Assembly: GCF_900114745.1 (NCBI RefSeq)
Contig: NZ_FOUB01000010.1
Span: 19,069 to 83,068, forward strand
Direction: 5' to 3'
DNA from: Nitrosomonas communis
GTDB lineage: Bacteria > Pseudomonadota > Gammaproteobacteria > Burkholderiales > Nitrosomonadaceae
DNA length: 64,000 nucleotides
Part shown: positions 47,477 to 57,462 of the stretch, one piece after another
Layout of the letters: every line of letters starts with the position of its first letter
Numbering within the stretch: position 1 is the stretch's first letter
The notes under the pieces: generated by a model
What the model was told of the DNA's origin: nothing
What the model saw: the letters and a program-made list of their open reading frames with translations, nothing else
The model's database searches: none
Program-made: the position numbers and the translations under genes

Positions 47477-49009
47477 ATGCGCGACCATTTGATTATTTTT
47501 GATACAACCTTACGTGATGGAGAGCAAAGTCCCGGCGCTTCCATGACAAAAGAAGAGAAAGTGCGGATTGCTCGACAGCTTGAGCGTATGGGTGTAGATG
47601 TTATTGAGGCAGGTTTTCCGGCAGCTTCTAATGGGGATTTTGAAGCAGTCAAAGCAGTGGCTGATACGATTAAGGATAGCGTCGTTTGTGGACTTGCTCG
47701 CGCTATCGAAGCCGATATCAATCGCGCGGGTGAAGCCTTGCGTGGTGCTAATGCAGCGCGCATTCACACTTTTATTGCTACTTCACCCATACACATGAAG
47801 AATAAATTACGCATGTCGCCGGAACAAGTGATCGAGCAAGCAGTAAAAGCTATACAATGGGCACGTCGGTATACAGACAACATTGAATTTTCTCCAGAGG
47901 ATGCCGGTCGTTCTGAAATCAATTTTCTTTGCCGTGTTTTAGAAGCAGTAATCGATGCAGGCGCAAAGACACTGAATATTCCAGATACAGTAGGGTATAC
48001 CATGCCAGATCAGTTTGGCCGACTTATTCGGACATTGCGTGAGCGTATTCCCAATTCAGATAAAGTCGTTTTCTCAGTTCATTGTCACAATGATTTAGGG
48101 TTAGCGGTAGCTAATTCATTGTCGGCAGTCATAAATGGCGCGAGACAAGTAGAATGTACTATTAATGGACTGGGTGAGCGTGCTGGAAATGCTGCTCTTG
48201 AAGAAGTTGTAATGGCCGTTCGTACACGGCAGGATTTCTTTCCATGTGATACGCGCATAGATACAACCCATATTGTACCTGCTAGTAAATTGGTTTCAGG
48301 AATTACCGGTTTTCCAGTACAACCCAATAAAGCTATTGTTGGAGCAAATGCTTTTGCGCATGAATCTGGAATTCATCAAGATGGTGTCCTCAAACATCGT
48401 GAGACTTATGAAATTATGCGTGCAGAAGATGTTGGCTGGGGAGCTAATAAGTTGCTGCTGGGTAAGCATTCTGGCCGTAACGCGTTTCGCAGTCGCTTGA
48501 AGGAACTTGGAATCGAGTTTGAATCAGAAGAAATGCTAAATACTATGTTTGTGCGCTTCAAGGATTTGGCAGACAAAAAACATGAAATTTTTGATGAAGA
48601 TTTGCACGCACTGGTCTCGGATGAGGTGCAGACTCCTGAAGAGCATTATCGATTGCTTTCACTTATTGCACATAGTGAAACAGGTGAGATTCCTTTCGCT
48701 CGGGTAGTGATTGCTGACGGGAATAATGAACTACATGCCGAGTCTGAAGGAAGCGGTCCAGTTGACGCAACCTTTCGCGCGATTGAAAAGATTCTGAATA
48801 GTGGTGCCGAATTACAATTGTTTTCGGTTAATAACATTACCAGTGGAACAGATGCACAAGGTGAGGTGACGGTCAGATTGCAGAAGTCCGGCAGAATCGT
48901 AAATGGTCATGGGGCAGATACAGATATTGTCGTTGCTTCTGCTAAAGCTTATCTCAGCGCATTCAATAAACTGTATAGCAAGCTTGAGAAAGCTCATCCG
49001 CAGGTTTGA
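47477..49009 (+). CDS. leuA: 2-isopropylmalate synthase
   Basis: LeuA condenses acetyl-CoA with 2-oxoisovalerate, the first step of leucine synthesis. The protein has 510 residues from ATG 47477 ([21 protein letters not shown]), chosen because GGGG at 47467-47470 is a fair ribosome binding site; in-frame ATGs also lie at 47456, 47465 and 47474. The HMGL-like TIM barrel has DTTLRDGEQ and the metal-binding HCHNDLG. The C-terminal LeuA dimer domain, which carries leucine feedback, has [17 protein letters not shown]. It ends four bases before the thioredoxin-like gene. Confidence 0.96.
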   Translation: MRDHLIIFDTTLRDGEQSPGASMTKEEKVRIARQLERMGVDVIEAGFPAASNGDFEAVKAVADTIKDSVVCGLARAIEADINRAGEALRGANAARIHTFIATSPIHMKNKLRMSPEQVIEQAVKAIQWARRYTDNIEFSPEDAGRSEINFLCRVLEAVIDAGAKTLNIPDTVGYTMPDQFGRLIRTLRERIPNSDKVVFSVHCHNDLGLAVANSLSAVINGARQVECTINGLGERAGNAALEEVVMAVRTRQDFFPCDTRIDTTHIVPASKLVSGITGFPVQPNKAIVGANAFAHESGIHQDGVLKHRETYEIMRAEDVGWGANKLLLGKHSGRNAFRSRLKELGIEFESEEMLNTMFVRFKDLADKKHEIFDEDLHALVSDEVQTPEEHYRLLSLIAHSETGEIPFARVVIADGNNELHAESEGSGPVDATFRAIEKILNSGAELQLFSVNNITSGTDAQGEVTVRLQKSGRIVNGHGADTDIVVASAKAYLSAFNKLYSKLEKAHPQV

Positions 49010-49013
49010 TGAA

Positions 49014-49520
49014 ATGAAACGTTTTTTCCTTTGCTTATTTCTTTTATTGAGTTTTCGATCTTTTTATATTCAGGCAGAAGAATTCCAGTTCAGATTTGAG
49101 GATAGCAAGGGAAAAATACATCAATTGAGCGATTATAGAGGAAAGTGGGTGCTGGTAAATTTCTGGGCAACCTGGTGTCCGCCCTGTTTAGAGGAAATTC
49201 CCGATTTGATTTCGCTTTATGAAGATCGAAATGATGTCATAATTATTGGCATCGCGATGGATTATGCAGATACGGAAACGGTAATAAAATTTACTGAAGC
49301 AATGTCTATTCCTTATCCAATCGTTTTTGGTAACAGAGAGATGGCTTCGCAACTTGATGAGTTATCGATGCTACCAAGTACCTATTTATTTGATGCTGCT
49401 GGTAAACCTGCAGCACGAAAGATTGGATTACTTACACGCGAGGAGATTGAAAAATTCATGCAGAGTTATTCAGGAAGTACGGATCCAGGGAAGGCAGTTG
49501 ATCCCCCTCATACTAAATAG
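49014..49520 (+). CDS. TlpA-like thioredoxin-fold protein, exported
   Basis: This is a predicted periplasmic or membrane-anchored thiol-disulfide protein. I chose ATG 49014, four bases after the leuA stop; it opens a signal peptide (MKRFFLCLFLLLSF...IQA). The protein has 168 residues. The redox site is WATWCPPCLEE, and the cis-Pro loop is in SMLPSTYLF. Its partner is unknown; TlpA/ResA proteins often serve cytochrome c maturation. It is convergent with the transglycosylase gene with only eight bases between them. Confidence 0.9.
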   Translation: MKRFFLCLFLLLSFRSFYIQAEEFQFRFEDSKGKIHQLSDYRGKWVLVNFWATWCPPCLEEIPDLISLYEDRNDVIIIGIAMDYADTETVIKFTEAMSIPYPIVFGNREMASQLDELSMLPSTYLFDAAGKPAARKIGLLTREEIEKFMQSYSGSTDPGKAVDPPHTK

Positions 49521-49528
49521 AAATTTTG

Positions 49529-50134
49529 CTAATTTTGTGCTATCTCCTGGGTTATGGGATAGTACCAATACTTGCTCCACGTATTAAATACAAGCTCTGG
49601 ATAAGTTGCTTGTCCTAGGCTTCCGTTATATCTTCCGAGAGCACGAAAATAATTTCCTCTCTCAATATCAAGGTAGTGACGCAAAATGGTACATCCATAA
49701 CGTAAATTGACCCGTAGATGGAAGAGGTTATGCTCTTTGCTGCCAATGGTATCCACCCAAAAAGGCATGATTTGCATATAGCCGCGCGCACCCGCGGTCG
49801 ATATAGCATATTTTCTAAAACTACTTTCGACCTGAATAATACTCAATACTAATTGTGGATCGAGCCCTGCACGGGTAGCCTCATAATGAACCGTAGTGAG
49901 AAAATCATTGCGCTCGTTTTGATCGGGCATATGCTTTTTTAACCGCTCAGACATGGTGGTAAGCCAAGCCTTACTTTCTGCTTCCGGCAATGTAATAAAA
50001 TGCGAAATAGCTTGATCACTGACAGCCTTTTGCAATACTGTTCTGGTACTGGCAGATAAAGGTTCATACATTTGGGCGCCTGCCTGAGCAATGAGTGGCA
50101 TAAGAATCATAATAAAGCCAGTCAATTTCCGCAT
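49529..50134 (-). CDS. Lytic transglycosylase (SLT domain)
   Basis: This enzyme cleaves peptidoglycan glycan strands in the periplasm. The protein has 201 residues with a signal peptide ([20 protein letters not shown]). The catalytic Glu is in [13 protein letters not shown], followed by [12 protein letters not shown] and the [12 protein letters not shown] and ALGRYNGS segments. Its start overlaps the proS stop by 13 bases, so translation is coupled with proS. Confidence 0.92.
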   Translation of the reverse strand: MRKLTGFIMILMPLIAQAGAQMYEPLSASTRTVLQKAVSDQAISHFITLPEAESKAWLTTMSERLKKHMPDQNERNDFLTTVHYEATRAGLDPQLVLSIIQVESSFRKYAISTAGARGYMQIMPFWVDTIGSKEHNLFHLRVNLRYGCTILRHYLDIERGNYFRALGRYNGSLGQATYPELVFNTWSKYWYYPITQEIAQN

Positions 50135-51831
50135 ACTTTTGAAATGACAAATGAAGTAATCTCCTTCAGCGGGATCATTTGAGATTTTTCATCACATCGT
50201 CCACGATATTCTATCGTGGCATCTTTTAGGCCTCGCTCGCTGATAACGATTCTATGGGGAATGCCAATTAATTCCATGTCAGCAAACATGACACCAGGAC
50301 GTTCATCGCGATCATCCATAATCACTTCAATATGAGCCGTTGAAAATTCGTCATACAGCCTTTCAGTCTCAGCTTGTACTTGTGGATTTTTTTTCAGACC
50401 AATTGGAATAATAGCGAGTTGGAAGGGAGCAATCGCAAGAGGAAATATGATGCCGTGCTCATCATGATTTTGCTCAATGGCTGCTGCTACAATGCGCGAT
50501 ACTCCGATGCCATAGCATCCCATTTCCATTACTTTGGTTTGGCCGGATTCATCCAGATAGGTAGCCTTCATTTTTTCAGAATATTTTGTGCGTAACTGAA
50601 AAATATGACCAACCTCAATACCACGACAAATTTCCAGTGTTCCCTTGCTATCTGGGGATGGATCTCCTGCAACGACATCACGGATATCGAAAACATGATC
50701 GGGTAATTTCAAGTCACGTTCAAAATTAACATGAGTGAAATGAAAACCTTCCTCGTTTGCGCCGCAGATGAAATTACTCATTTCCATAACAGCTTTGTCA
50801 ACGATGATGTATTTTTCCAAACCAACTGGTCCGATATACCCTGGTCGGCAGCCGGTTTCAGCTAATATTCTTTCTTCATTGGCCCATTCGAAATTGCTTA
50901 AAAATGGGATTTTTCTGACTTTTGTTTCATTTAGCTGATGATCACCACGTAGCAGCAAGAGATAAAACTGATCATCTGCAGTAATGGCCAATGTTTTTAC
51001 CGTTTTCTGCACGGGAGTACTAAGAAAACTCGCAACTTCTTCACAGGCTTTTTGCTCCGGTGTTGAAATTTTTCGCATTATGCCATCAGGTGCTTCGCGA
51101 ATTTTTCCAGAAGAAACGGCCTCGGCCAATTCGATGTTAGCTGCATAATCCGACTTGGGGCAAAAAGCAATCACATCCTCACCTGAATCAGCTAATACAT
51201 GGAACTCATGTGAACTGCTACCACCCATCGCGCCAGTGTCGGCTGCTACAGCCCGAAAATTCAGCCCGATACGGGTAAATATGTTGCTATACGTGTCATG
51301 CATTAGACGATAGGTCTTCTCAAGGCATGTTAGGTCAGCATGAAACGAATAGGCATCTTTCATTATAAATTCACGTGCTCTCATGACACCAAAACGAGGA
51401 CGAATTTCATCACGGAATTTGGTTTGGATCTGATAAAAATTGAGGGGTAATTGACGATAGCTTTTAATTTCTCTACGCGCAATATCGGTGATGACTTCTT
51501 CGTGAGTTGGACCAAAACAATAATTGTGTTGGTGTCTATCCTGGATTTTCAGCATTTGTGGTCCGAATAATTGCCAGCGAGCAGTTTCTTGCCAGAGTTC
51601 TGCGGGTTGAACTGCAGGCATTAAAAGCTCAATCGCGCCGCTGTTATTCATTTCCTCGCGAATAATGAACTCGATCTTGCGTAAGACTCTCAAACCCAAA
51701 GGCATCCAGGTATAAAGGCCACTGCCAAGGCGTTTGATTAAACCTGCTCGTAGCATCAGCTTATGGCTGATCAATTCGGCTTCTGCAGGAGCTTCTTTGA
51801 GCGTTGAAATAAAAAATTGAGAAACACGCAT
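50122..51831 (-). CDS. proS: Prolyl-tRNA synthetase
   Basis: ProS charges tRNA-Pro. It is the bacterial type (569 residues) with the editing domain inserted between the class II motifs 2 and 3, about residues 220-400, which removes mischarged Ala. Visible are [37 protein letters not shown] (motif 2) and [13 protein letters not shown] (motif 3). It forms a unit with the downstream transglycosylase and is divergent from rppH, a common betaproteobacterial arrangement. Confidence 0.97.
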   Translation of the reverse strand: MRVSQFFISTLKEAPAEAELISHKLMLRAGLIKRLGSGLYTWMPLGLRVLRKIEFIIREEMNNSGAIELLMPAVQPAELWQETARWQLFGPQMLKIQDRHQHNYCFGPTHEEVITDIARREIKSYRQLPLNFYQIQTKFRDEIRPRFGVMRAREFIMKDAYSFHADLTCLEKTYRLMHDTYSNIFTRIGLNFRAVAADTGAMGGSSSHEFHVLADSGEDVIAFCPKSDYAANIELAEAVSSGKIREAPDGIMRKISTPEQKACEEVASFLSTPVQKTVKTLAITADDQFYLLLLRGDHQLNETKVRKIPFLSNFEWANEERILAETGCRPGYIGPVGLEKYIIVDKAVMEMSNFICGANEEGFHFTHVNFERDLKLPDHVFDIRDVVAGDPSPDSKGTLEICRGIEVGHIFQLRTKYSEKMKATYLDESGQTKVMEMGCYGIGVSRIVAAAIEQNHDEHGIIFPLAIAPFQLAIIPIGLKKNPQVQAETERLYDEFSTAHIEVIMDDRDERPGVMFADMELIGIPHRIVISERGLKDATIEYRGRCDEKSQMIPLKEITSFVISKVCGN

Positions 51832-52027
51832 GAAGTATTGATTCCGTATGTTTTATTGTTATATTAGAAATAAGAAAACGTGATTTTACCCTGAAAAAGC
51901 TGGGTTACCTATGCGGTTTAAACTCACTACGACTATCATATCCAGTTAAGAAAGGGGGAAATGAAAAAATTAATGGAAGTATGTCCCGATTTTTTGTTTT
52001 ATGATGACTTTTAATCTGGGAGAAATT

Positions 52028-52087
52028 ATGGAAAAATGGCTAGTAATTGACGTCTCAATGACGGATGAATTAAATGATCGACCGTAA
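52028..52087 (+). CDS. Short upstream ORF overlapping the rppH start
   Basis: ATG 52028 opens 19 codons ([19 protein letters not shown]) ending in TAA at 52085-52087, 14 bases inside rppH in another frame. A strong Shine-Dalgarno sequence (GGGAGAA) precedes it at proper spacing, whereas the rppH ATG itself has only a weak one. It could couple translation into rppH. It is too short to be recognised as a protein. Confidence 0.4.
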   Translation: MEKWLVIDVSMTDELNDRP

Positions 52088-52634
52088 CGGATATCGTCCT
52101 AATGTTGGAATTATTCTACTAAATTCTAAAAATGAAGTTTTTTGGGGAAAGCGTGTCAAGCAGAATTCTTGGCAATTTCCGCAGGGGGGTATTAAGTCTG
52201 GTGAAACTCCAACACAAGCAATGTATCGAGAATTAACTGAGGAGGTAGGGCTACAGCCCTATCATGTGGAAGTGTTGGGGCGCACTCGAGAATGGCTGCG
52301 TTATGACGTACCAGAATGCTGGATAAGACGTGAGTGGCGCAGAAGTTACAAGGGGCAGAAACAGATTTGGTTTTTACTGCGCTTACTTGGGCGTGATACC
52401 GATGTATCCCTAAGAAAAAGTCCACACCCTGAATTTGATGCATGGCGCTGGAATCGATATTGGGTGGAGCTTGACTCAGTTATAGAATTTAAGCGCCAAG
52501 TCTACCGGCAGGCACTTATAGAACTATCTCACCTGCTAGATTGTAATATTGGAAAAGGCTGTGATTATGGTTATATAGAAAATAATCAAATTATTTCAAA
52601 GACGGCTGCTTCAGTAAAAAGACAGAAAAAATGA
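52074..52634 (+). CDS. rppH: RNA pyrophosphohydrolase
   Basis: RppH removes pyrophosphate from the 5' end of mRNAs and so triggers RNase E decay. The protein has 186 residues. It starts [17 protein letters not shown], and the Nudix box is [23 protein letters not shown] in the form GX5EX7[36 protein letters not shown] is typical of RppH. The divergent gap to proS is about 240 bases, with a short ORF in front (52028). Confidence 0.95.
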   Translation: MIDRNGYRPNVGIILLNSKNEVFWGKRVKQNSWQFPQGGIKSGETPTQAMYRELTEEVGLQPYHVEVLGRTREWLRYDVPECWIRREWRRSYKGQKQIWFLLRLLGRDTDVSLRKSPHPEFDAWRWNRYWVELDSVIEFKRQVYRQALIELSHLLDCNIGKGCDYGYIENNQIISKTAASVKRQKK

Positions 52635-52740
52635 ATTTTTGCTAGCAATAAAGTAGAGGATCGAAGTAGACTAAGTAAATTATAACTAACTATTTTTAAC
52701 TAACTTTATTTTGATAAGATACGTTTAGTTTAGGCGTAAC

Positions 52741-52769
52741 CGGCTGCGCCATCACAGCCGTGTTTTTTT
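52741..52769 (+). promoter_or_regulatory. Terminator-like hairpin directly before the cytochrome c peroxidase RBS
   Basis: CGGCTG-cgccatca-CAGCCG is followed by TG and TTTTTTT, and at once by AGGAG (52770-52774) and the ATG at 52785. It has the form of a complete intrinsic terminator. It may shield the gene from rppH read-through, act as an attenuator, or protect the 5' end if transcription starts just upstream. Confidence 0.65.
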
Positions 52770-52784
52770 AGGAGATTTTTAACA

Positions 52785-53783
52785 ATGATGATGCGTAAGC
52801 TAACTGCCTCGCTATTATCGACTGGCGTAATGTTTATGTCTGTGCATGTATTTGCTGCTAATGAACCAATACAGCCCATTAAACCGGTAAAACCAGAGAA
52901 TACAGCAATGGTTGAACTGGGGAAGATGTTGTTTTTTGATACCCGATTGTCAAAATCTGGTTTTATTTCCTGTAATTCCTGCCATAATTTGAGCATGGGA
53001 GGGACTGATAACCTCAAAACTTCCATTGGTCATAAATGGCAACAAGGCCCGATCAATGCTCCTACTGTGCTGAATGCGAGTATGAATCTGGCGCAGTTTT
53101 GGGATGGACGTGCAAAAGATCTCAAAGAGCAAGCGGGTGGACCTATCGCGAATCCTGGGGAAATGGCTTTTACACATGACGATGTGATAAAGATGTTGAA
53201 CACTATTCCTCAATATAAGGACCAATTTAAGAAAGCTTTTAATTCGGATAAAATTGATATAGATGGGGTGACTAGTGCAATCGCAGCTTTTGAGGAAACC
53301 CTGGTCACACCTGGCTCGCGTTTTGATAAATGGTTAGAAGGTGATAAAGAAGCGCTGACAAAGGCAGAATTGGATGGATACACATTATTCAAGAGTGCTG
53401 GTTGTACAAAATGTCACAATGGCCCAGCAGTTGGTGGAAATTCATTTGAAAAAATGGGCGTTCATAAACCTTATGAGACAAAAAGCCCTGCGGTAGGCCG
53501 AATGGAGGTAACAGGTAAGGAAGAAGATCGTTTTGTATTTAAAGTGCCAACATTACGGAATGTAGAATTAACCTACCCCTATTTCCATGATGGTGGTGCT
53601 TTAACGCTGGAAGAAGCAGTGGATATCATGGGGAAAATACAAGTAAATCGTGAATTCAATAAGGAAGAGATTGCTAATATTGTGGCTTTTCTGAAAACAT
53701 TGACTGGTAAGCAGCCAGATTTTAAATTACCGATTTTACCGCCCTCTACTAATGCAACTCATAAATATGAGCCTTTTGAATAA
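52785..53783 (+). CDS. Di-haem cytochrome c peroxidase
   Basis: This periplasmic enzyme reduces hydrogen peroxide with electrons from a c-type cytochrome. The protein has 332 residues with a signal peptide (LTASLLSTGVMFMSVHVFAA). Two CxxCH haem sites are seen: CNSCHNLSMGG (peroxidatic) and CTKCHNGPAVGG (electron-transfer). ELGKMLFFDTRLSKSGFISC and VPTLRNVELTYPYFHDGG are conserved. It is very close to the N. europaea enzyme as I recall it, which is active without prior reduction. AGGAG precedes the first ATG. A clear terminator follows. Confidence 0.96.
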   Translation: MMMRKLTASLLSTGVMFMSVHVFAANEPIQPIKPVKPENTAMVELGKMLFFDTRLSKSGFISCNSCHNLSMGGTDNLKTSIGHKWQQGPINAPTVLNASMNLAQFWDGRAKDLKEQAGGPIANPGEMAFTHDDVIKMLNTIPQYKDQFKKAFNSDKIDIDGVTSAIAAFEETLVTPGSRFDKWLEGDKEALTKAELDGYTLFKSAGCTKCHNGPAVGGNSFEKMGVHKPYETKSPAVGRMEVTGKEEDRFVFKVPTLRNVELTYPYFHDGGALTLEEAVDIMGKIQVNREFNKEEIANIVAFLKTLTGKQPDFKLPILPPSTNATHKYEPFE

Positions 53784-53840
53784 ATGGTTTTAATAAATGG
53801 GTTTGATTAAAAATAATCTGGAATTTGTAACACTTTCAGG

Positions 53841-53875
53841 TTCACCCAGACTCATGATGGGCTGGGTGAATTTTT
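53841..53875 (+). terminator. Intrinsic terminator after the cytochrome c peroxidase gene
   Basis: TTCACCCAG (53841-53849) and CTGGGTGAA (53862-53870) form a 9-bp stem followed directly by TTTTT. Confidence 0.88.
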
Positions 53876-54243
53876 AATAAATTTCTATTTTTCTAGTATT
53901 GCAGTGAATAACCCTCTTTACTTCAAAAAATTTCAAAATATATTGTGTTGAGCCTAAACTTCAGTTTATTTCTCAATAACAAGCCTAATTCTTCCTTATT
54001 TAGAATAACTTTAATTATCTAAAGTAAATTTTAAGAACGATTCTAATGATGAAGCTAGTTTTATAGCATTTCTCTTTACCTGGTAGATCCTCCTGAATTT
54101 AGCGTGTGTCAGTAACGAGTAGTGGAATTGATTTATTTAAATAATTATGAAATTTTGCCTCTTATCAACTGCAATTCGTTTAGCATGATAGAATCAGCAC
54201 ATCCTATGAATTCATACTCTTAACTTTGTTTGCCACTTCCAAA
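53876..54243. other. AT-rich intergenic region upstream of ilvA
   Basis: About 370 bases with no ORF, repeat or RNA that I recognise. The ilvA promoter must lie here. Confidence 0.4.
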
Positions 54244-55764
54244 ATGTCATCTTTGAGGAATGATTATCTCGAAAGAGTGCTTACTGCCCGTGTTTATGAT
54301 GTTGCTATAGAAACACCACTAGAGGAGGCAGTTAACCTTTCAGCACGCATTCATAACCAAGTATTTTTGAAACGAGAAGACATGCAGCGCGTATTCTCGT
54401 TCAAGTTGCGTGGTGCTTATAATAAAATGGCAAAGCTTTCTCCTGCCATGCTCAAGCGTGGCGTGATTGCTGCTTCCGCTGGTAATCATGCGCAAGGTGT
54501 TGCATTAGCTGCCCAGAAATTAGATTGCTCCGCTACGATCGTAATGCCAGTAACGACTCCTCAAATCAAGATCAATGCAGTGATGGCGCTTGGTGCAACA
54601 GTGGTACTTTATGGTAATTCTTATAACGATGCATATGAACATGCCGTAAAGCTTACGCAGCAAGAAGAGGCTACTTTTGTTCATCCTTATGATGATCCAG
54701 ATGTAATAGCTGGCCAAGGGACAATTGGTATGGAAATTTTACGCCAGCATGGAACTGGAATATACGCTATATTCGTGCCGGTAGGAGGAGGGGGGCTTAT
54801 TTCTGGGATTGCGGCCTATGTAAAAAGGCTATACCCCGAAATCAAGATTATCGGAGTCGAACCAGTTGATTCAGATGCCATGTATCGTTCATTACAGAAA
54901 GGACAGCGCGTTAAACTTTCGCAAGTAGGTCTATTTGCTGATGGTGTGGCAGTTAGATACGTAGGTGAAGAGACTTTTCGTTTGTGTCAAGAATTGGTTG
55001 ATGAAATTTTTTTAGTCGATACGGACGCTATTTGTGCGGCTATTAAAGACGTATTTGAAGATACTCGTGCCATTCTTGAACCCTCTGGAGCGCTCTCTGT
55101 TGCTGGGTTAAAGGCCTATGTCGAGCGTGAAAAATTACGTCATGAAACACTCGTAGCGATAGCGTCAGGTGCTAACATGAATTTTGATCGTTTACGTCAT
55201 GTCTCTGAACGTGCAGAATTAGGCGAACAACGTGAAGCGCTGATGGCGGTTACGATTCCTGAAGAGCCTGGTAGCTTCAAGAAATTCTGTGCCTTGTTAG
55301 GGGCAAGAAGTATTACTGAATTCAATTATCGCTATGCAGATCCCAAAGAGGCGCATGTATTTGTTGGGGTTTCAGTTCATAATCGTGAGGAAGCGCTTAA
55401 TCTGATCAAAAGTCTGGAGGCAAGTGGGTTGCGTACTGAGGATATGAGCGGGAATGAAATGGCAAAATTACATATTCGTCATATGGTAGGAGGGCGTTCG
55501 AGGGAGGTTAAGAATGAGATTCTCTATCGTTTTGAATTTCCTGATAGACCAGGCGCTTTAATGAATTTTCTTGATAATATGAGTCATCTATGGAATATAA
55601 GTTTGTTCCATTATCGTAATCATGGGGCAGATTTTGGGCGCGTATTGGTAGGAATGGAAGTGCCTCCTAGTGAAAAAATTGCCTTTAAAAATTTTCTTGA
55701 CAATCTTGGGTATCGATATTGGGATGAAAGCGATAACCCGGTATATAAACTGTTTTTAGCATAA
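54244..55764 (+). CDS. ilvA: Threonine dehydratase (threonine deaminase), biosynthetic
   Basis: IlvA converts threonine to 2-oxobutyrate, the entry to isoleucine synthesis. I chose ATG 54244 (MSSLRNDYLERVLTARVYD); an in-frame TTG lies at 54226. The protein has 506 residues. The PLP Lys is in FSFKLRGAYNKM, the Gly-rich phosphate loop is VPVGGGGLISG, and two C-terminal ACT-like domains (EEPGSFKKFCALLG; EFPDRPGALMNFLDNM) carry isoleucine feedback. It is separate from the ilvBNC cluster 10 kb upstream. Confidence 0.95.
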   Translation: MSSLRNDYLERVLTARVYDVAIETPLEEAVNLSARIHNQVFLKREDMQRVFSFKLRGAYNKMAKLSPAMLKRGVIAASAGNHAQGVALAAQKLDCSATIVMPVTTPQIKINAVMALGATVVLYGNSYNDAYEHAVKLTQQEEATFVHPYDDPDVIAGQGTIGMEILRQHGTGIYAIFVPVGGGGLISGIAAYVKRLYPEIKIIGVEPVDSDAMYRSLQKGQRVKLSQVGLFADGVAVRYVGEETFRLCQELVDEIFLVDTDAICAAIKDVFEDTRAILEPSGALSVAGLKAYVEREKLRHETLVAIASGANMNFDRLRHVSERAELGEQREALMAVTIPEEPGSFKKFCALLGARSITEFNYRYADPKEAHVFVGVSVHNREEALNLIKSLEASGLRTEDMSGNEMAKLHIRHMVGGRSREVKNEILYRFEFPDRPGALMNFLDNMSHLWNISLFHYRNHGADFGRVLVGMEVPPSEKIAFKNFLDNLGYRYWDESDNPVYKLFLA

Positions 55765-56012
55765 ATGCCTAAATTCCGATAAGCTTAGTCCTCAATTGCA
55801 TTAATTCTATTTGCCAAATTGAGTATTTAAATTTTTTTTCAAATATAACCCTTGCATTTGTTAATATCCAGTTGCAATATCTTATTCTTCTATATGAATC
55901 TTTCGATGATAATCCTGTTGGGCGGAGATGGCCCACTTAAAAAATAAAGTAAAGTCTCTTATCTAATAATTATAATTAGAGATGATTAGAAATAAAAAAG
56001 GGAGGGTTGTTC

Positions 56013-56258
56013 ATGAGTGCTAAGGGGCAGTTGTTGCAAGATCCATTTTTAAATATCCTCCGAAAGGAGCATATTCCGGTATCTATTTACTTAGTCAATG
56101 GTATTAAGTTACAAGGACATATTGATTCATTTGATCAATATGTTGTGTTATTAAAAAATTCAGTTACACAAATGGTATATAAACACGCGATCTCTACAGT
56201 AGTTCCGGCCAGGGCTGTTACTTTCCCAATTGAAGCACCCGCTGTACGTGATGATTAA
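56013..56258 (+). CDS. hfq: RNA chaperone Hfq
   Basis: Hfq is a hexameric Sm-like RNA chaperone that pairs small RNAs with mRNAs. The protein has 81 residues from ATG 56013 ([35 protein letters not shown]), with GGAGGG upstream. Sm1 and Sm2 are present, with Sm2 as [12 protein letters not shown] short acidic tail (APAVRDD) follows. It overlaps hflX by eight bases. Confidence 0.98.
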   Translation: MSAKGQLLQDPFLNILRKEHIPVSIYLVNGIKLQGHIDSFDQYVVLLKNSVTQMVYKHAISTVVPARAVTFPIEAPAVRDD

Positions 56259-57462
56259 TCATACAGAACTAAAAACAGATAAGAATAACATTGCCATCTT
56301 AGTTGGTCTCAATCTAGGCGATAGTGATAAAGAAAGCTTGGAAGAGCTGCGTCAGCTTGCTATAAGTGATCAGCTTATAGTTCTAGCTGTCGTGGAAGGA
56401 AAGCGCTCACGCCCTGATCCTGCGACTTTTGTTGGCAGTGGTAAATTAGACGAAATCTATCAGGTTTTAAGCCAGACTAGTGCATCACTGGTAATATTCA
56501 ATCATGATCTTTCCCCAATACAGCAGCGGAATCTAACTGAGCGGCTTCAGTGCCGCGTTATTGATCGAACAAGTTTAATTCTCGATATTTTTGCGCAGCG
56601 TGCTAAAAGTCGTGAAGGTAAATTGCAAGTTGAGCTTGCTCAGTTAGAATATCTTGCATCACGATTAGTACGAGGATGGACACACTTGGAGCGACAAAAA
56701 GGGGGGATTGGTTTGCGCGGTCCTGGTGAAACACAGCTTGAAACTGACCGACGATTACTTGCCAAGAGAGTTAAATTTCTGAGAGAGAAACTCATAGAGC
56801 TTCAACGCCAACGAGGAACCCAGCGACGCGCGAGGCAGCGTACTAAGGTAATGTCTGTATCTATTGTTGGTTATACTAATGCGGGTAAGTCAACTCTGTT
56901 CAATAGTCTAACCCGTTCTCAGGCCTATGCAGCTGATCAGTTGTTTGCTACGCTAGATACGACGACGCGTAAATTATTTATTCCAAAGTGCGGGGGAGTG
57001 GTTATTTCGGATACGGTTGGCTTTATTCGTGGATTGCCTCATACTTTGGTTGCCGCATTTCGTGCTACGTTGGAAGAGACAGTACAAGCTGATATGCTTT
57101 TACATGTAGTTGATGCGGCTGATCCATCCCGTAATGAGCATATTGCAGAGGTAAACAAACTACTTAAAGAAATTGGTGCAGAAAGTATTCCACAAATTTT
57201 GGTATTCAATAAAATTGATCGTACTGAATCAAGCAGGACTGCAAATTATGTGCGGGATGAGTATGGTAGAATAATGTCTATTCGGTTAAGTGCTAAGACC
57301 GGCGATGGGTTAGAATTTGTTAGATTGGCTCTGGCAGAAGCAATTGCACAGAATTCTGAAGATTTAAGAGAGAGCTTCTTGGAAGTTGGGAAAGTGAACG
57401 ATAGCAGTGCTACACCTTTTTTAGAACGAGAGGAAGGATTAAATTATCATGGGATTAAATGA
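56251..57462 (+). CDS. hflX: GTPase HflX
   Basis: HflX is a ribosome-binding GTPase that splits stalled or heat-damaged ribosomes. I chose ATG 56251 ([13 protein letters not shown]), which overlaps the hfq stop; an upstream in-frame start lies inside hfq. The protein has 403 residues. The N-terminal HflX domain has VGSGKLDEI, then a helical segment with [13 protein letters not shown], then the G-domain with [15 protein letters not shown] and the G3 segment [12 protein letters not shown]. Its 3' end overlaps hflK by 14 bases. Confidence 0.95.
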   Translation: MINHTELKTDKNNIAILVGLNLGDSDKESLEELRQLAISDQLIVLAVVEGKRSRPDPATFVGSGKLDEIYQVLSQTSASLVIFNHDLSPIQQRNLTERLQCRVIDRTSLILDIFAQRAKSREGKLQVELAQLEYLASRLVRGWTHLERQKGGIGLRGPGETQLETDRRLLAKRVKFLREKLIELQRQRGTQRRARQRTKVMSVSIVGYTNAGKSTLFNSLTRSQAYAADQLFATLDTTTRKLFIPKCGGVVISDTVGFIRGLPHTLVAAFRATLEETVQADMLLHVVDAADPSRNEHIAEVNKLLKEIGAESIPQILVFNKIDRTESSRTANYVRDEYGRIMSIRLSAKTGDGLEFVRLALAEAIAQNSEDLRESFLEVGKVNDSSATPFLEREEGLNYHGIK

